The translations under genes and the position numbers were made by a program. A model generated the notes under the pieces. The model was not told the DNA's origin and did not search any database. It was given only the letters and a program-made list of their open reading frames with translations. Shown in pieces: positions 1-6,258 of a stretch of 6,428 nt of DNA. The stretch's first letter is position 1; every line of letters begins with the position of its first letter. This DNA comes from Xanthobacteraceae bacterium (lineage in GTDB: Bacteria > Pseudomonadota > Alphaproteobacteria > Rhizobiales > Xanthobacteraceae): contig JASHXZ010000218.1 of assembly GCA_030043285.1 (NCBI GenBank), positions 1-6,428 of the forward strand. The letters are read 5' to 3'.

Positions 1-1373
<1,373 letters not shown>

Positions 1374-1377
<4 letters not shown>

Positions 1378-1874
1378 TCTGCGGCCTCCTGGAAAGGCAC
1401 GCCGTTGAGCTTCGCGGCGGCGTATTGAATGGCCCTGACGATGTTCTGATAGCCGGTGCAACGGCAGAGGTTGCCGGCAATGCCGAAGCGGATTTCTTCC
1501 TCGCTCGGATTGTTGTTTTCCTGCAGCAGCCGATAGGCGCGCGTGATCATCCCCGGCGTGCAGAAGCCGCACTGCAGCCCGTGCATTTCGCGAAAGCCTT
1601 CCTGCAACGCATGCAGCGTGCCGTCGGCATTCGCCATGCCCTCGATGGTGCGGATATCGGCGCCGTTCGCCTGCACCGCAAATATGGTGCAGCTCTTCAC
1701 CGACTTGCCGTTCAGATCGACCGTGCAGGCGCCGCAATGGCTGGTTTCGCAACCGATATGCGGGCCGGTGAGCCGCAGCTCCTCGCGCAGGAAGTGGATC
1801 AACAAGGTGCGCGGCTCGACCAGCGCTTCGACGGTCGCGCCGTTCACTTTCATGGCGACTTGGGATTTGGCCAT
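1374..1874 (-). CDS. coxS: Carbon monoxide dehydrogenase small (iron-sulfur) subunit
   Basis: Electron-transfer subunit of CO dehydrogenase carrying two [2Fe-2S] clusters that pass electrons from the Mo-Cu site of CoxL to the FAD of CoxM. It has 166 residues, the same length as I recall for the O. carboxidovorans protein. The N-terminal plant-ferredoxin-type cluster is bound by Cys42, Cys47, Cys50 ([10 protein letters not shown]) and Cys62. The C-terminal four-helix-bundle cluster is bound by Cys102 and Cys105 (CGFC) and Cys137 and Cys139 (CRC). All eight ligands are present. The ATG at 1874 is preceded by GGGGAG (1888-1883) with 8 nt spacing and follows the coxM stop by 15 bp; the TGA stop overlaps the coxL start by 4 bp, so coxS and coxL are probably translationally coupled. 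Other small subunits of the xanthine oxidase family look similar in isolation, but the flanking form I coxL settles the assignment. Confidence 0.97.
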
Positions 1875-1889
1875 TGATTTGTCTCCCCG

Positions 1890-2756
1890 TTAGCCGCGAG
1901 CTTTGGATTTGGCGCGCGCCAATGCGCGGGTGAGCATGACGCCTGCCATCTTGGTCCGGTAGGCCGCGGGACCGCGCGCGTCGGCGGCCGGCGCCGTGAT
2001 CGCCTCGGCGGCGGCGACGGCGCGCTTCACCGTCGCGGCGTCCAGTGCCGAGCCGTTGAGGATTTTCGCCGCCTCCTCCGCCCACAGCGGTGTTTCGGCC
2101 ACATTAGTGAGCCCGATCGAGCAGTTCGCGACCCGCCCGCCGCTCATCGTCAGCACGACGGCGGCGGCCGCAGTCGCATAGTCGCCGATCTTGCGCTTGA
2201 GCTTTTCATAGGCGTAGCCGTGCCCTGCTGGCGGCACCGGAATGCGCACGGCGGTCAGCAGGTCGCCGCCTTCGATGGCGGTGAAATAAGCGCCTTGATA
2301 GAACTCGCGGGCGGCGATGCGCCGTTCGCCGCTCTTGCCCATGACGTGATAGGTGGCGCCGAGGCATAGCATCACCGCCGGCATGTCGTTGCCGGGATCG
2401 CCGTTAGCCACATTGCCGCCGAGCGTGCCCATGTAGCGCACTTGCGGATCGGCCACCTGCAGCGACGTCTCGCGCAGGATCGGAAGCTTCGATTCCAGCA
2501 AGCTCGAGCCGATCAGTTCGTGCTGGGTCGTCATGGCGCCGATCACGATGTCACTGCCGTCGGCGCGGATGCCCTTGAGATCGGCGATGCCGCCGAGATC
2601 GACCAGATGCGCCGGCTTCGCCAGACGCAGCTTCATCATCGGAATAAGACTATGGCCGCCGGCAATGGCGCGGCCATCGTCACCCAGCTTGGCGAGAAGG
2701 CCTACGGCTTCCTGCACGGATGACGGGCGATGATATTCGAATGACCCGGGGATCAT
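1890..2756 (-). CDS. coxM: Carbon monoxide dehydrogenase medium (FAD-binding) subunit
   Basis: Flavoprotein subunit of CO dehydrogenase; it takes electrons from the CoxS iron-sulfur clusters and hands them to the quinone pool. It has 288 residues, as in O. carboxidovorans. The vanillyl-alcohol-oxidase type FAD fold shows its two pyrophosphate-binding motifs at the expected places: AGGHS at 32-36 and TLGG at 111-114 (TIGG in O. carboxidovorans). The first is followed by SLIPMMKLRL, and the second by NVANGDPGND, typical of the family. The frame stays open 52 codons further upstream, to 2912, but that extension is Cys/Arg-rich with no similarity to the family, and the ATG at 2756 has GGGAGG (2767-2762) 5 nt before it, so this start was chosen. 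It is the first gene of the coxMSL unit. The 265 bp leader region before it holds a three-repeat array and a tandem 13-mer that may regulate it. Confidence 0.96.
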   Translation of the reverse strand: MIPGSFEYHRPSSVQEAVGLLAKLGDDGRAIAGGHSLIPMMKLRLAKPAHLVDLGGIADLKGIRADGSDIVIGAMTTQHELIGSSLLESKLPILRETSLQVADPQVRYMGTLGGNVANGDPGNDMPAVMLCLGATYHVMGKSGERRIAAREFYQGAYFTAIEGGDLLTAVRIPVPPAGHGYAYEKLKRKIGDYATAAAAVVLTMSGGRVANCSIGLTNVAETPLWAEEAAKILNGSALDAATVKRAVAAAEAITAPAADARGPAAYRTKMAGVMLTRALARAKSKARG

Positions 2757-2820
2757 GGCATCCTCCCTCGCCGCCGGCCGGGGATCGTCTCCGGACCCCT
2801 GGGACCGCGCCAACGTTTTC

Positions 2821-2846
2821 TTGGCCTTGATGTTTGGCCTTGATGT
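2821..2846. repeat. Tandem duplication of a 13 bp unit in the coxM leader
   Basis: TTGGCCTTGATGT occurs twice without interruption (2821-2833 and 2834-2846). On the transcribed minus strand it reads ACATCAAGGCCAA twice, about 65-90 nt before the coxM ATG. It could be a recent slippage duplication or part of the 5' leader; no function is evident. Confidence 0.8.
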
Positions 2847-2907
2847 TCGAAGGTTGGCCGCTTGTGCGGTGCAGCAGCAAGGACCGTTGGACCAACAGGA
2901 CCGGCGT

Positions 2908-2960
2908 TTCACGGAAAGCGAGGCCGCTGCACGAATTACGGTCCGATTGCACGAATTGCG
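2908..2960 (-). repeat. Three in-phase direct repeats, candidate LytTR-type operator array
   Basis: Read on the minus strand, repeat A is CGCAATTCGTGCA (2960-2948), repeat B is CGTAATTCGTGCA (2940-2928) and repeat C is CGCTTTCCGTGAA (2920-2908). A and B match at 12 of 13 positions, and C matches A at 9 of 13. Starts are exactly 20 bp apart, close to two helical turns, so all sites face one side of the DNA. LytTR-domain regulators generally bind direct repeats about two turns apart, and the TTCGT core resembles the AlgR box (ACCGTTCGTC). The CoxC gene immediately upstream encodes a LytTR domain, so it is the first candidate ligand. Repeats A and B are plain in the sequence; repeat C is weaker, and the binding protein is inferred. 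Confidence 0.55.
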
Positions 2961-2967
2961 TCAGGTG

Positions 2968-2983
2968 TGCTGACGCATCAGCA
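2968..2983. repeat. Perfect 6+6 bp inverted repeat after coxC
   Basis: TGCTGA and TCAGCA flank the 4 bp CGCA. The repeat lies 39 bp past the coxC stop and 8 bp before the first direct repeat of the array. As RNA it would form a short hairpin with half its pairs G-C and no following U tract, so it is a poor intrinsic terminator; a dimeric operator is equally possible. Confidence 0.4.
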
Positions 2984-3021
2984 GCCGAAATCGACCGGCA
3001 AACGTAAAGCCTGAGCCGCAC

Positions 3022-4299
3022 CTATTGGGAGGCAAGATGATGGCGTCGGCGTGGGGCGGTGCCGGGGTCGGCACCCATGACTGCCGCCACCCGCGTTTTG
3101 AGCCAGCCGACCCGGCTGCGGCTGACGGGCACCGCGTAATTCTGGGCCGCGTCCATTTCGACCATCTCATTGTCGCCGGAGCGCTTGTAGCCAATGACCC
3201 GCTCGATATTGACGATATGGCTGCGGTGGATGCGGACAAACCGGCTGTTGTCGAGCCGGGATTCGACCTCGCCGATGGCCAGCGGACAAAACAGCTTGTC
3301 GGTGCCATTGAAGACAAACGTGTAGTGCGAATTGGCGTGGATCGCGACGACGTCGTCGACCGGTAGAAATTGGGTGCCGCCATGACGCTCGATGGGCAGA
3401 TGGCGTGCAAAGCGGCGCGGCGGTCCACCCATGCCGCCCAACGGCGCGTATGTTCCGCGTCCGAATTCCGGTTGGACACCATTGGTTTTGTGGACGGTGT
3501 TTTGAGGCGCCAGTGATTCTGGCGCATCCGCGACCTCCGGCACCGGCTCGGAGGCCACGTCTGCGGCGCCGTCCTGCGTGGATGCCGGCAGAGCGCGGTC
3601 GGGATCGGGCACGAGGAACAATAGGAATATCCCGGACAGGCAGAACGCGACGATAGCAACGACGATCGCCAACAGAGCGGTCGAGAGCGTCGGTGCGCCG
3701 GCCTGCCCCGACGGGAAAGGCAGCAGCGTCAAGCCTTCCATGGCTGTGTAGTGCATTCCCGAAACCGCGATACCGAAGGCAATTGCGGAAAGGAGAAGCG
3801 GCGGACGACCGCCGCGCCCGGCGGCAAGCCAAAGCGCCAACCCGGACGCTGCGATCGCAATGGCCATGCTGGCGGCAACGAGATACCGCTCGTGAATCAT
3901 GTAGGCGCTGTCGGAGAGCGCACTCATGCCGATGTAGTGCATGGTGAAGATGCCGCCGCCCATGAGGCAGGCCGACAACGTCAGGCGCAACATCGTCAAT
4001 GGGCCTGAACTCGTGGCGTAAACCGCGGCGCCGACCACGATAACGCAGACCAGAAACGACAGCAGCGTCGGAAACACCAGATAATCGACATGGAACGGCA
4101 TACGCGCCGCCAGCATTCCGACGAAGTGCATGGTCCAGATACCGACGGCGAGCGACAACGCAGCGCCGGCCAAGAGCAGACGCCGCCGCATGCCCGTGGC
4201 CGTGCCGACCTGCACCGCCAAGCTCAGGCCGACATAAGCTCCCTGAATCGCCATCACGATCGAGAGCAGGACAAGCCAAGTCTCATAAGCGACCGGCAT
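3022..4299 (-). CDS. coxC: CoxC-like MHYT membrane sensor with C-terminal LytTR DNA-binding domain
   Basis: Predicted membrane-bound one-component regulator. Residues 1-230 form about seven hydrophobic helices (near 8-30, 41-60, 72-95, 104-125, 139-160, 168-188, 206-230) with three MHYT-type motifs, MHFVGM at 57, MHYIGM at 120 and MHYTAM at 182. MHYT domains are proposed to bind a metal and sense a diatomic gas (CO, NO or O2). A Pro/Gly-rich linker (about 231-298) leads to a LytTR domain (about 300-403) with the hallmark FVRIHRSHIVNIERV and VPVSRSR. This architecture and the position before coxM match CoxC of O. carboxidovorans; CoxH has the same architecture, so the symbol rests on position. 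I chose the ATG at 4299 (425 residues) because GAGGAAG (4314-4308) lies 8 nt upstream. The in-frame ATG at 4338 adds 13 residues, but its GGAG is almost touching the start. A role in CO-responsive control of the cox genes is inferred. Confidence 0.88.
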   Translation of the reverse strand: MPVAYETWLVLLSIVMAIQGAYVGLSLAVQVGTATGMRRRLLLAGAALSLAVGIWTMHFVGMLAARMPFHVDYLVFPTLLSFLVCVIVVGAAVYATSSGPLTMLRLTLSACLMGGGIFTMHYIGMSALSDSAYMIHERYLVAASMAIAIAASGLALWLAAGRGGRPPLLLSAIAFGIAVSGMHYTAMEGLTLLPFPSGQAGAPTLSTALLAIVVAIVAFCLSGIFLLFLVPDPDRALPASTQDGAADVASEPVPEVADAPESLAPQNTVHKTNGVQPEFGRGTYAPLGGMGGPPRRFARHLPIERHGGTQFLPVDDVVAIHANSHYTFVFNGTDKLFCPLAIGEVESRLDNSRFVRIHRSHIVNIERVIGYKRSGDNEMVEMDAAQNYAVPVSRSRVGWLKTRVAAVMGADPGTAPRRRHHLASQ

Positions 4300-4307
4300 C
4301 CAGTCCA

Positions 4308-4314
4308 CTTCCTC
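4308..4314 (-). promoter_or_regulatory. Shine-Dalgarno deciding the coxC start
   Basis: GAGGAAG lies 8 nt upstream of the ATG at 4299. The competing in-frame ATG at 4338 has only GGAG at 4343-4340, one base from the start codon, which is too close for normal use. This favours the shorter CoxC. Confidence 0.5.
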
Positions 4315-4333
4315 GCCAGGAAACGACGTCGAA

Positions 4334-4349
4334 CCCATTCTCCAATGGG
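4334..4349. repeat. Perfect inverted repeat overlapping the coxC leader
   Basis: CCCATT and AATGGG (6+6 bp) flank a 4 bp centre. On the coding strand the centre is GGAG and the second arm contains the alternative ATG at 4338. It sits just after the predicted transcription start (about 4353), so it could be a +1-proximal operator or a small leader hairpin exposing GGAG in its loop. Function is speculative. Confidence 0.35.
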
Positions 4350-4359
4350 CTCTGCAACC

Positions 4360-4365
4360 ATTATA
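4360..4365 (-). promoter_or_regulatory. Perfect -10 box (TATAAT) upstream of coxC
   Basis: The minus strand carries TATAAT at 4365-4360, an unusually good match in this GC-rich DNA. At 16-18 bp spacing the -35 position is GC-rich (around TCGGCG) with no TTGACA-like hexamer, and no TG extends the -10. Transcription would begin near 4353, giving a 14 nt leader to the ATG at 4338 or about 54 nt to the ATG at 4299. The missing -35 suggests dependence on an activator. Confidence 0.45.
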
Positions 4366-4513
4366 ACCGACTTTGCGGCCGCCGCCGAGACGGGTTGAAT
4401 CCGCAAAACAGCGCTTGGCGCGGACGGGTCAAGGTTCGCCTGTCGAGTAATGAAAGAGACTTCAGCTCGCGCGATTTAGGAGGGCTGGCGACTGGCGCGC
4501 GCGGCGCGACGGG

Positions 4514-4987
4514 TCAGTGCATTGAATAAGCGCTCGACACCATGCCGACCGGCCGCTTGTCGGCGGCGCCCAACACCGTGACGCGGGCGAAGCTCGTGGT
4601 GTTGCCGACCCGGATCACGCGGGCGTCGGCAATCACGTCGAAGTTCACCGGGCGGAGAAAATGCATGGTCTGGTCGATCATGCTCATCGGCCGATAGCCG
4701 TTCCACGCCGCCGAACAGGCAATCACCATGGCGGTATCGGCGAGCGCCATCAGCGCCTGGCTGCAGACCACGTTGCCGTCACCGCAGATCTTCTTGGAAA
4801 ACGGCATACGGACGACAGCACCGGGCTGCCAATCCGGCTGCGCCCCCGACGGGCGCATCGGCTCGACGCTCTCCACCAGCAATGCGAGGTCCGTCACCCA
4901 GGGTGCAAAGGCCTGCAGCATCAGACGTCCTGCCGCCTGCAAGCCGAAGGCCGCCTCCGCGCTGACCAGCCGGTGCACTTCGCCCAT
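4514..4987 (-). CDS. PaaI-family hotdog thioesterase
   Basis: Probable cytosolic acyl-CoA thioesterase of the hotdog fold, PaaI-like branch; the substrate is unknown. It has 157 residues from the chosen ATG, close to the usual 140-160. The central helix region GNVVCSQALMALADTAM (71-87) with Asp84 and the following strand MHFLRPV (108-114) are typical. The HGG motif of classical PaaI is replaced by GDGN (69-72), as in PaaI-like relatives with a different loop, so activity on phenylacetyl-type CoA esters should not be assumed. Start: the frame is open to a GTG at 5062 (182 residues), but the extra 25 residues do not look like the family. The ATG at 4987 was chosen although GGAG lies rather far upstream (about 13 nt). 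It ends 175 bp before the alternative coxC ATG and is oriented like the cox genes, in the place of coxB of O. carboxidovorans; a role in CO oxidation is not evident. Confidence 0.75.
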   Translation of the reverse strand: MGEVHRLVSAEAAFGLQAAGRLMLQAFAPWVTDLALLVESVEPMRPSGAQPDWQPGAVVRMPFSKKICGDGNVVCSQALMALADTAMVIACSAAWNGYRPMSMIDQTMHFLRPVNFDVIADARVIRVGNTTSFARVTVLGAADKRPVGMVSSAYSMH

Positions 4988-5308
4988 GGCCGTTTCGACG
5001 CTCCATCGTTCATTGAACGCTTGGCACCGAACGCCTTGTACGGAATGGCAGTTTGGTAACACGCAGCCGCAAGGCGGGCCTGTTCCGGCTCAGGGAAAGC
5101 TGTGACGAACCGGCCACGGCTGTGACATTTCTGTGGATAGTCTGATTCTCGATTGGATTGCCAGAGTCGCCAAAAGCTGCCGCCGCAGCGCGGCTGGCGT
5201 TGCCGGTTTGCCACGACCCCTCGACAATCGCTTCGCTACGACGGGCGCTGACCTTGACCCTTCCACGCGGGAGCGGCACGCTCGCCGAACGATGATGGGG
5301 TAGGGGAC
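4988..5308. other. Divergent intergenic region
   Basis: These 321 bp separate the thioesterase (minus) from the secreted-protein gene (plus). They should contain two promoters, but I see no convincing -35/-10 pair for either. The main visible structure is an 8 bp direct repeat at 20 bp spacing (5099-5126). The part nearest the thioesterase (4988-5062) is open in its frame and could belong to a longer N-terminus if the GTG at 5062 is used. Confidence 0.4.
5099..5126. repeat. Direct repeat GCTGTGAC, 20 bp spacing
   Basis: GCTGTGAC occurs at 5099-5106 and again at 5119-5126, with starts 20 bp apart; a related CTGTGGA follows at 5131. TGTGA is a half-site of CRP/FNR-type regulators, but no inverted TCACA partner is present at the usual distance, so the sites act, if at all, as direct repeats. 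They lie about 110-140 bp upstream of the thioesterase ATG and 180-210 bp upstream of the secreted-protein ATG. Confidence 0.4.
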
Positions 5309-5758
5309 ATGTCCGGTCGCGTCGCGTATCTCGTTCTGGCGCTGGCGTTCGCGGCGAGCGTTTTGCCGGCGCATGCGGCCAACATTTTCGAAAAGAATTT
5401 TTGGCTATCGGGACCGCGCTACGACCGGGTCATCCCGACCTGCGATTATGCGCCGGCGCTCGACCGCATCATCCACCGCTTCGGCAGCAAGGAGGGTCGG
5501 TTCTGGAATTCCGACCTGCGCATCGTCGGCATTGAGGACATTCGCGAAAACGCGCAGTTGCCGTGGGCGGCGCAGTCGATTCCGCGCCGCTTCTGCAGCG
5601 GTACGGCGCTGATCAACGACGGCGTGCGCCATCGCATCTATTATTCGATCGCCGAGGATACCGGCATGATCGGCATGAATTGGGGCGTCAATTTCTGCGT
5701 CGTCGGCCTCGACCGCAATTGGGCCTACAATCCAGGCTGCCGGGCCGCGCGTCCCTGA
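5309..5758 (+). CDS. Secreted four-cysteine hypothetical protein
   Basis: Function unknown. The 149-residue product has a Sec-type signal peptide with hydrophobic core YLVLALAFAASVL and probable cleavage after AHA at position 23, leaving about 126 mature residues in the periplasm or outside. The mature part holds four cysteines (45, 96, 130, 144), an even number that could make two disulfides. It is rich in aromatic and turn motifs: FWLSGPRYD (31-39), FWNSDLRIVG (65-74), IPRRFC (91-96), YYSIAEDTGMIG (111-122), VVGLDRNWAYNPGC (131-144). I recall similar small secreted proteins in Bradyrhizobium and relatives, but know of no assigned role. GGGG at 5297-5300 lies 8 nt before the ATG, and a nearer AGGGGA lies one base from it. 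The gene converges on the next one with a 5 bp gap; no hairpin terminator is visible between them. Confidence 0.82.
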   Translation: MSGRVAYLVLALAFAASVLPAHAANIFEKNFWLSGPRYDRVIPTCDYAPALDRIIHRFGSKEGRFWNSDLRIVGIEDIRENAQLPWAAQSIPRRFCSGTALINDGVRHRIYYSIAEDTGMIGMNWGVNFCVVGLDRNWAYNPGCRAARP

Positions 5759-5763
5759 ACCGT

Positions 5764-5982
5764 TTATTGTTGCAGCGCGTGGAGCACGTGTTCACGTAAT
5801 CGTGCCGGATCGCGCTCACCGCGCTGGGCAAACTCGATCACTTTCTTGGCAACCGCGTCCGCGCGCAGCCGGTCGCGGTCGCCCACGCCGAGCGTGCGGC
5901 ACACGTCGGTGTAAGCCGCCGTCATGGTGGCGATTATCTCCGGCTCGAAAGCCTTGTTCTTGAAGAGCCGATAAACGGCCAT
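5764..5982 (-). CDS. Small conserved-looking hypothetical protein (72 residues)
   Basis: I recognise no named family. The product is a compact, charged, soluble, probably all-helical protein without signal peptide or membrane segment. Residues 1-20 (start MAVYRLFKNKAF) lead into a helix with a single Cys28, then LGVGDRDRLRADAVAKKVIEF (31-51) and a second helix with ERDPARLREHVL (56-67). Small proteins of this look are common beside unrelated genes in Rhizobiales, and the balanced composition and codon pattern support a real gene. The ATG at 5982 has only a weak GAG-containing ribosome site about 9 nt upstream. The stop (TAA) faces the stop of the secreted-protein gene 5 bp away, so the two are convergent and not co-transcribed. 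Confidence 0.65.
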   Translation of the reverse strand: MAVYRLFKNKAFEPEIIATMTAAYTDVCRTLGVGDRDRLRADAVAKKVIEFAQRGERDPARLREHVLHALQQ

Positions 5983-6068
5983 GCGGAATGCTCACAGTGC
6001 GCGGGAGTGCGCCGAGGGGCTTGTGCAGCGATGTTGCGACGGAACGGATTTACAGCCGACTGCAAAGT

Positions 6069-6089
6069 ATTGGCGTGCCGCAAGCCAAT
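6069..6089. repeat. Inverted repeat ATTGGC-N9-GCCAAT
   Basis: Two 6 bp arms flank 9 bp, 87-107 bp upstream of the 72-residue hypothetical's ATG on its coding strand and about 170 bp before the RNase gene. It could be a dimeric operator for either divergent gene, or chance. Confidence 0.25.
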
Positions 6090-6127
6090 CCGCAAGGTAC
6101 GCGCTGAATAAGCGGCAGCCCGCCGTC

Positions 6128-6180
6128 AAATTAGCCAACCGTCCCCGGGCCGGGAGGTGGAAATACTGGCTGACTAATTT
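6128..6180. repeat. Imperfect long inverted repeat
   Basis: AAATTAG (6128-6134) pairs with CTAATTT (6174-6180), extended by CCA/TGG (6135-6137 with 6167-6169) with a 4-base bulge. A GC-rich core holds a short TCCC/GGGA stem (6142-6155). It lies immediately upstream of the LexA-like box. No plus-strand gene ends nearby, so it is unlikely to be a terminator in that direction. Confidence 0.35.
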
Positions 6181-6181
6181 T

Positions 6182-6196
6182 GTTCTTGCTTTGTTC
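6182..6196 (+). promoter_or_regulatory. Candidate LexA (SOS) box, GTTC-N7-GTTC
   Basis: The sequence is GTTCTTGCTTTGTTC, an exact match to the alphaproteobacterial LexA operator GTTC-N7-GTTC, with a T-rich spacer and preceding TTTT like many known sites. It lies 62 bp upstream of the RNase T2 ATG and overlaps the best candidate -35 hexamer (6186-6191), where a repressor would block initiation. With eight fixed bases about 0.2 matches are expected by chance in a window of this size on both strands, so placement and context matter more than the match alone. LexA control is inferred. Confidence 0.5.
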
Positions 6197-6214
6197 CAAA
6201 ATCCTTGCTACGAC
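6186..6214 (+). promoter_or_regulatory. Candidate promoter of the RNase T2 gene
   Basis: TTGCTT (6186-6191) and TACGAC (6209-6214) are separated by 17 bp. Both hexamers are only partial matches to the sigma70 consensus, as is usual in alphaproteobacteria. The start would fall near 6221, giving a leader of about 38 nt. Confidence 0.25.
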
Positions 6215-6258
6215 CCTTTCGACGCTCGACCAAGCATTGCGTCATCAAGGGGGTTGTC

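Larger units (their letters stand above)
2757..3021 (-). promoter_or_regulatory. coxC-coxM intergenic region, probable coxMSL control region
   Basis: No convincing gene lies in these 265 bp. On the minus strand, in transcription order, it holds: a perfect 6+6 palindrome (2983-2968), three direct repeats at 20 bp spacing (2960-2908), a GGACC-rich dyad (2902-2881), a tandem 13-mer (2846-2821) and the coxM Shine-Dalgarno. I found no convincing sigma70 -35/-10 pair and no sigma54 -24/-12 element, which fits an activator-dependent promoter, but the transcription start cannot be placed by eye. No run of T follows the palindrome, so read-through from coxC is possible. Function as a promoter region is inferred from the gap size and the repeats. 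Confidence 0.55.

Noticed and set aside
1425..1877. 150-codon plus-strand frame over coxS
   Set aside because: Antisense to coxS with its eight cluster cysteines; no ribosome site or family resemblance.
2757..2912. 52-codon N-terminal extension of coxM
   Set aside because: The added residues are Cys/Arg-rich and run through repeat C's flank and the tandem 13-mer. The ATG at 2756 gives the 288-residue family length and has a good Shine-Dalgarno.
2908..2960. CRISPR array
   Set aside because: Three 13 bp imperfect repeats at 20 bp period are far too short for CRISPR repeats and spacers.
2680..3021. 113-codon minus-strand frame spanning the coxC-coxM gap
   Set aside because: It begins with GTG without a ribosome site, overlaps the coxM start in another frame, has no domain, and covers the repeats.
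2757..3021. Sigma54 promoter or CooA/FNR-type dyad before coxM
   Set aside because: No GG-N10-GC element with the right flanks and no TTGAT-N4-ATCAA-like dyad was found; the visible order is direct, not inverted, repeats.
3167..4279. 370-codon minus-strand frame within coxC
   Set aside because: It is another frame of the same strand as the clearly real MHYT-LytTR gene; its translation is Arg/His-rich without domain features.
4427..4432. TTGACC as the -35 of coxC
   Set aside because: At 17 bp spacing the -10 would be GTTTTG, a poor match, and it lies more than 60 bp from the good TATAAT, so the two cannot form one promoter.
6128..6180. Intrinsic terminator
   Set aside because: A T-rich tail follows on the plus strand, but no plus-strand gene ends within 350 bp, a minus-strand gene lies between, and the stem is interrupted by a bulge.
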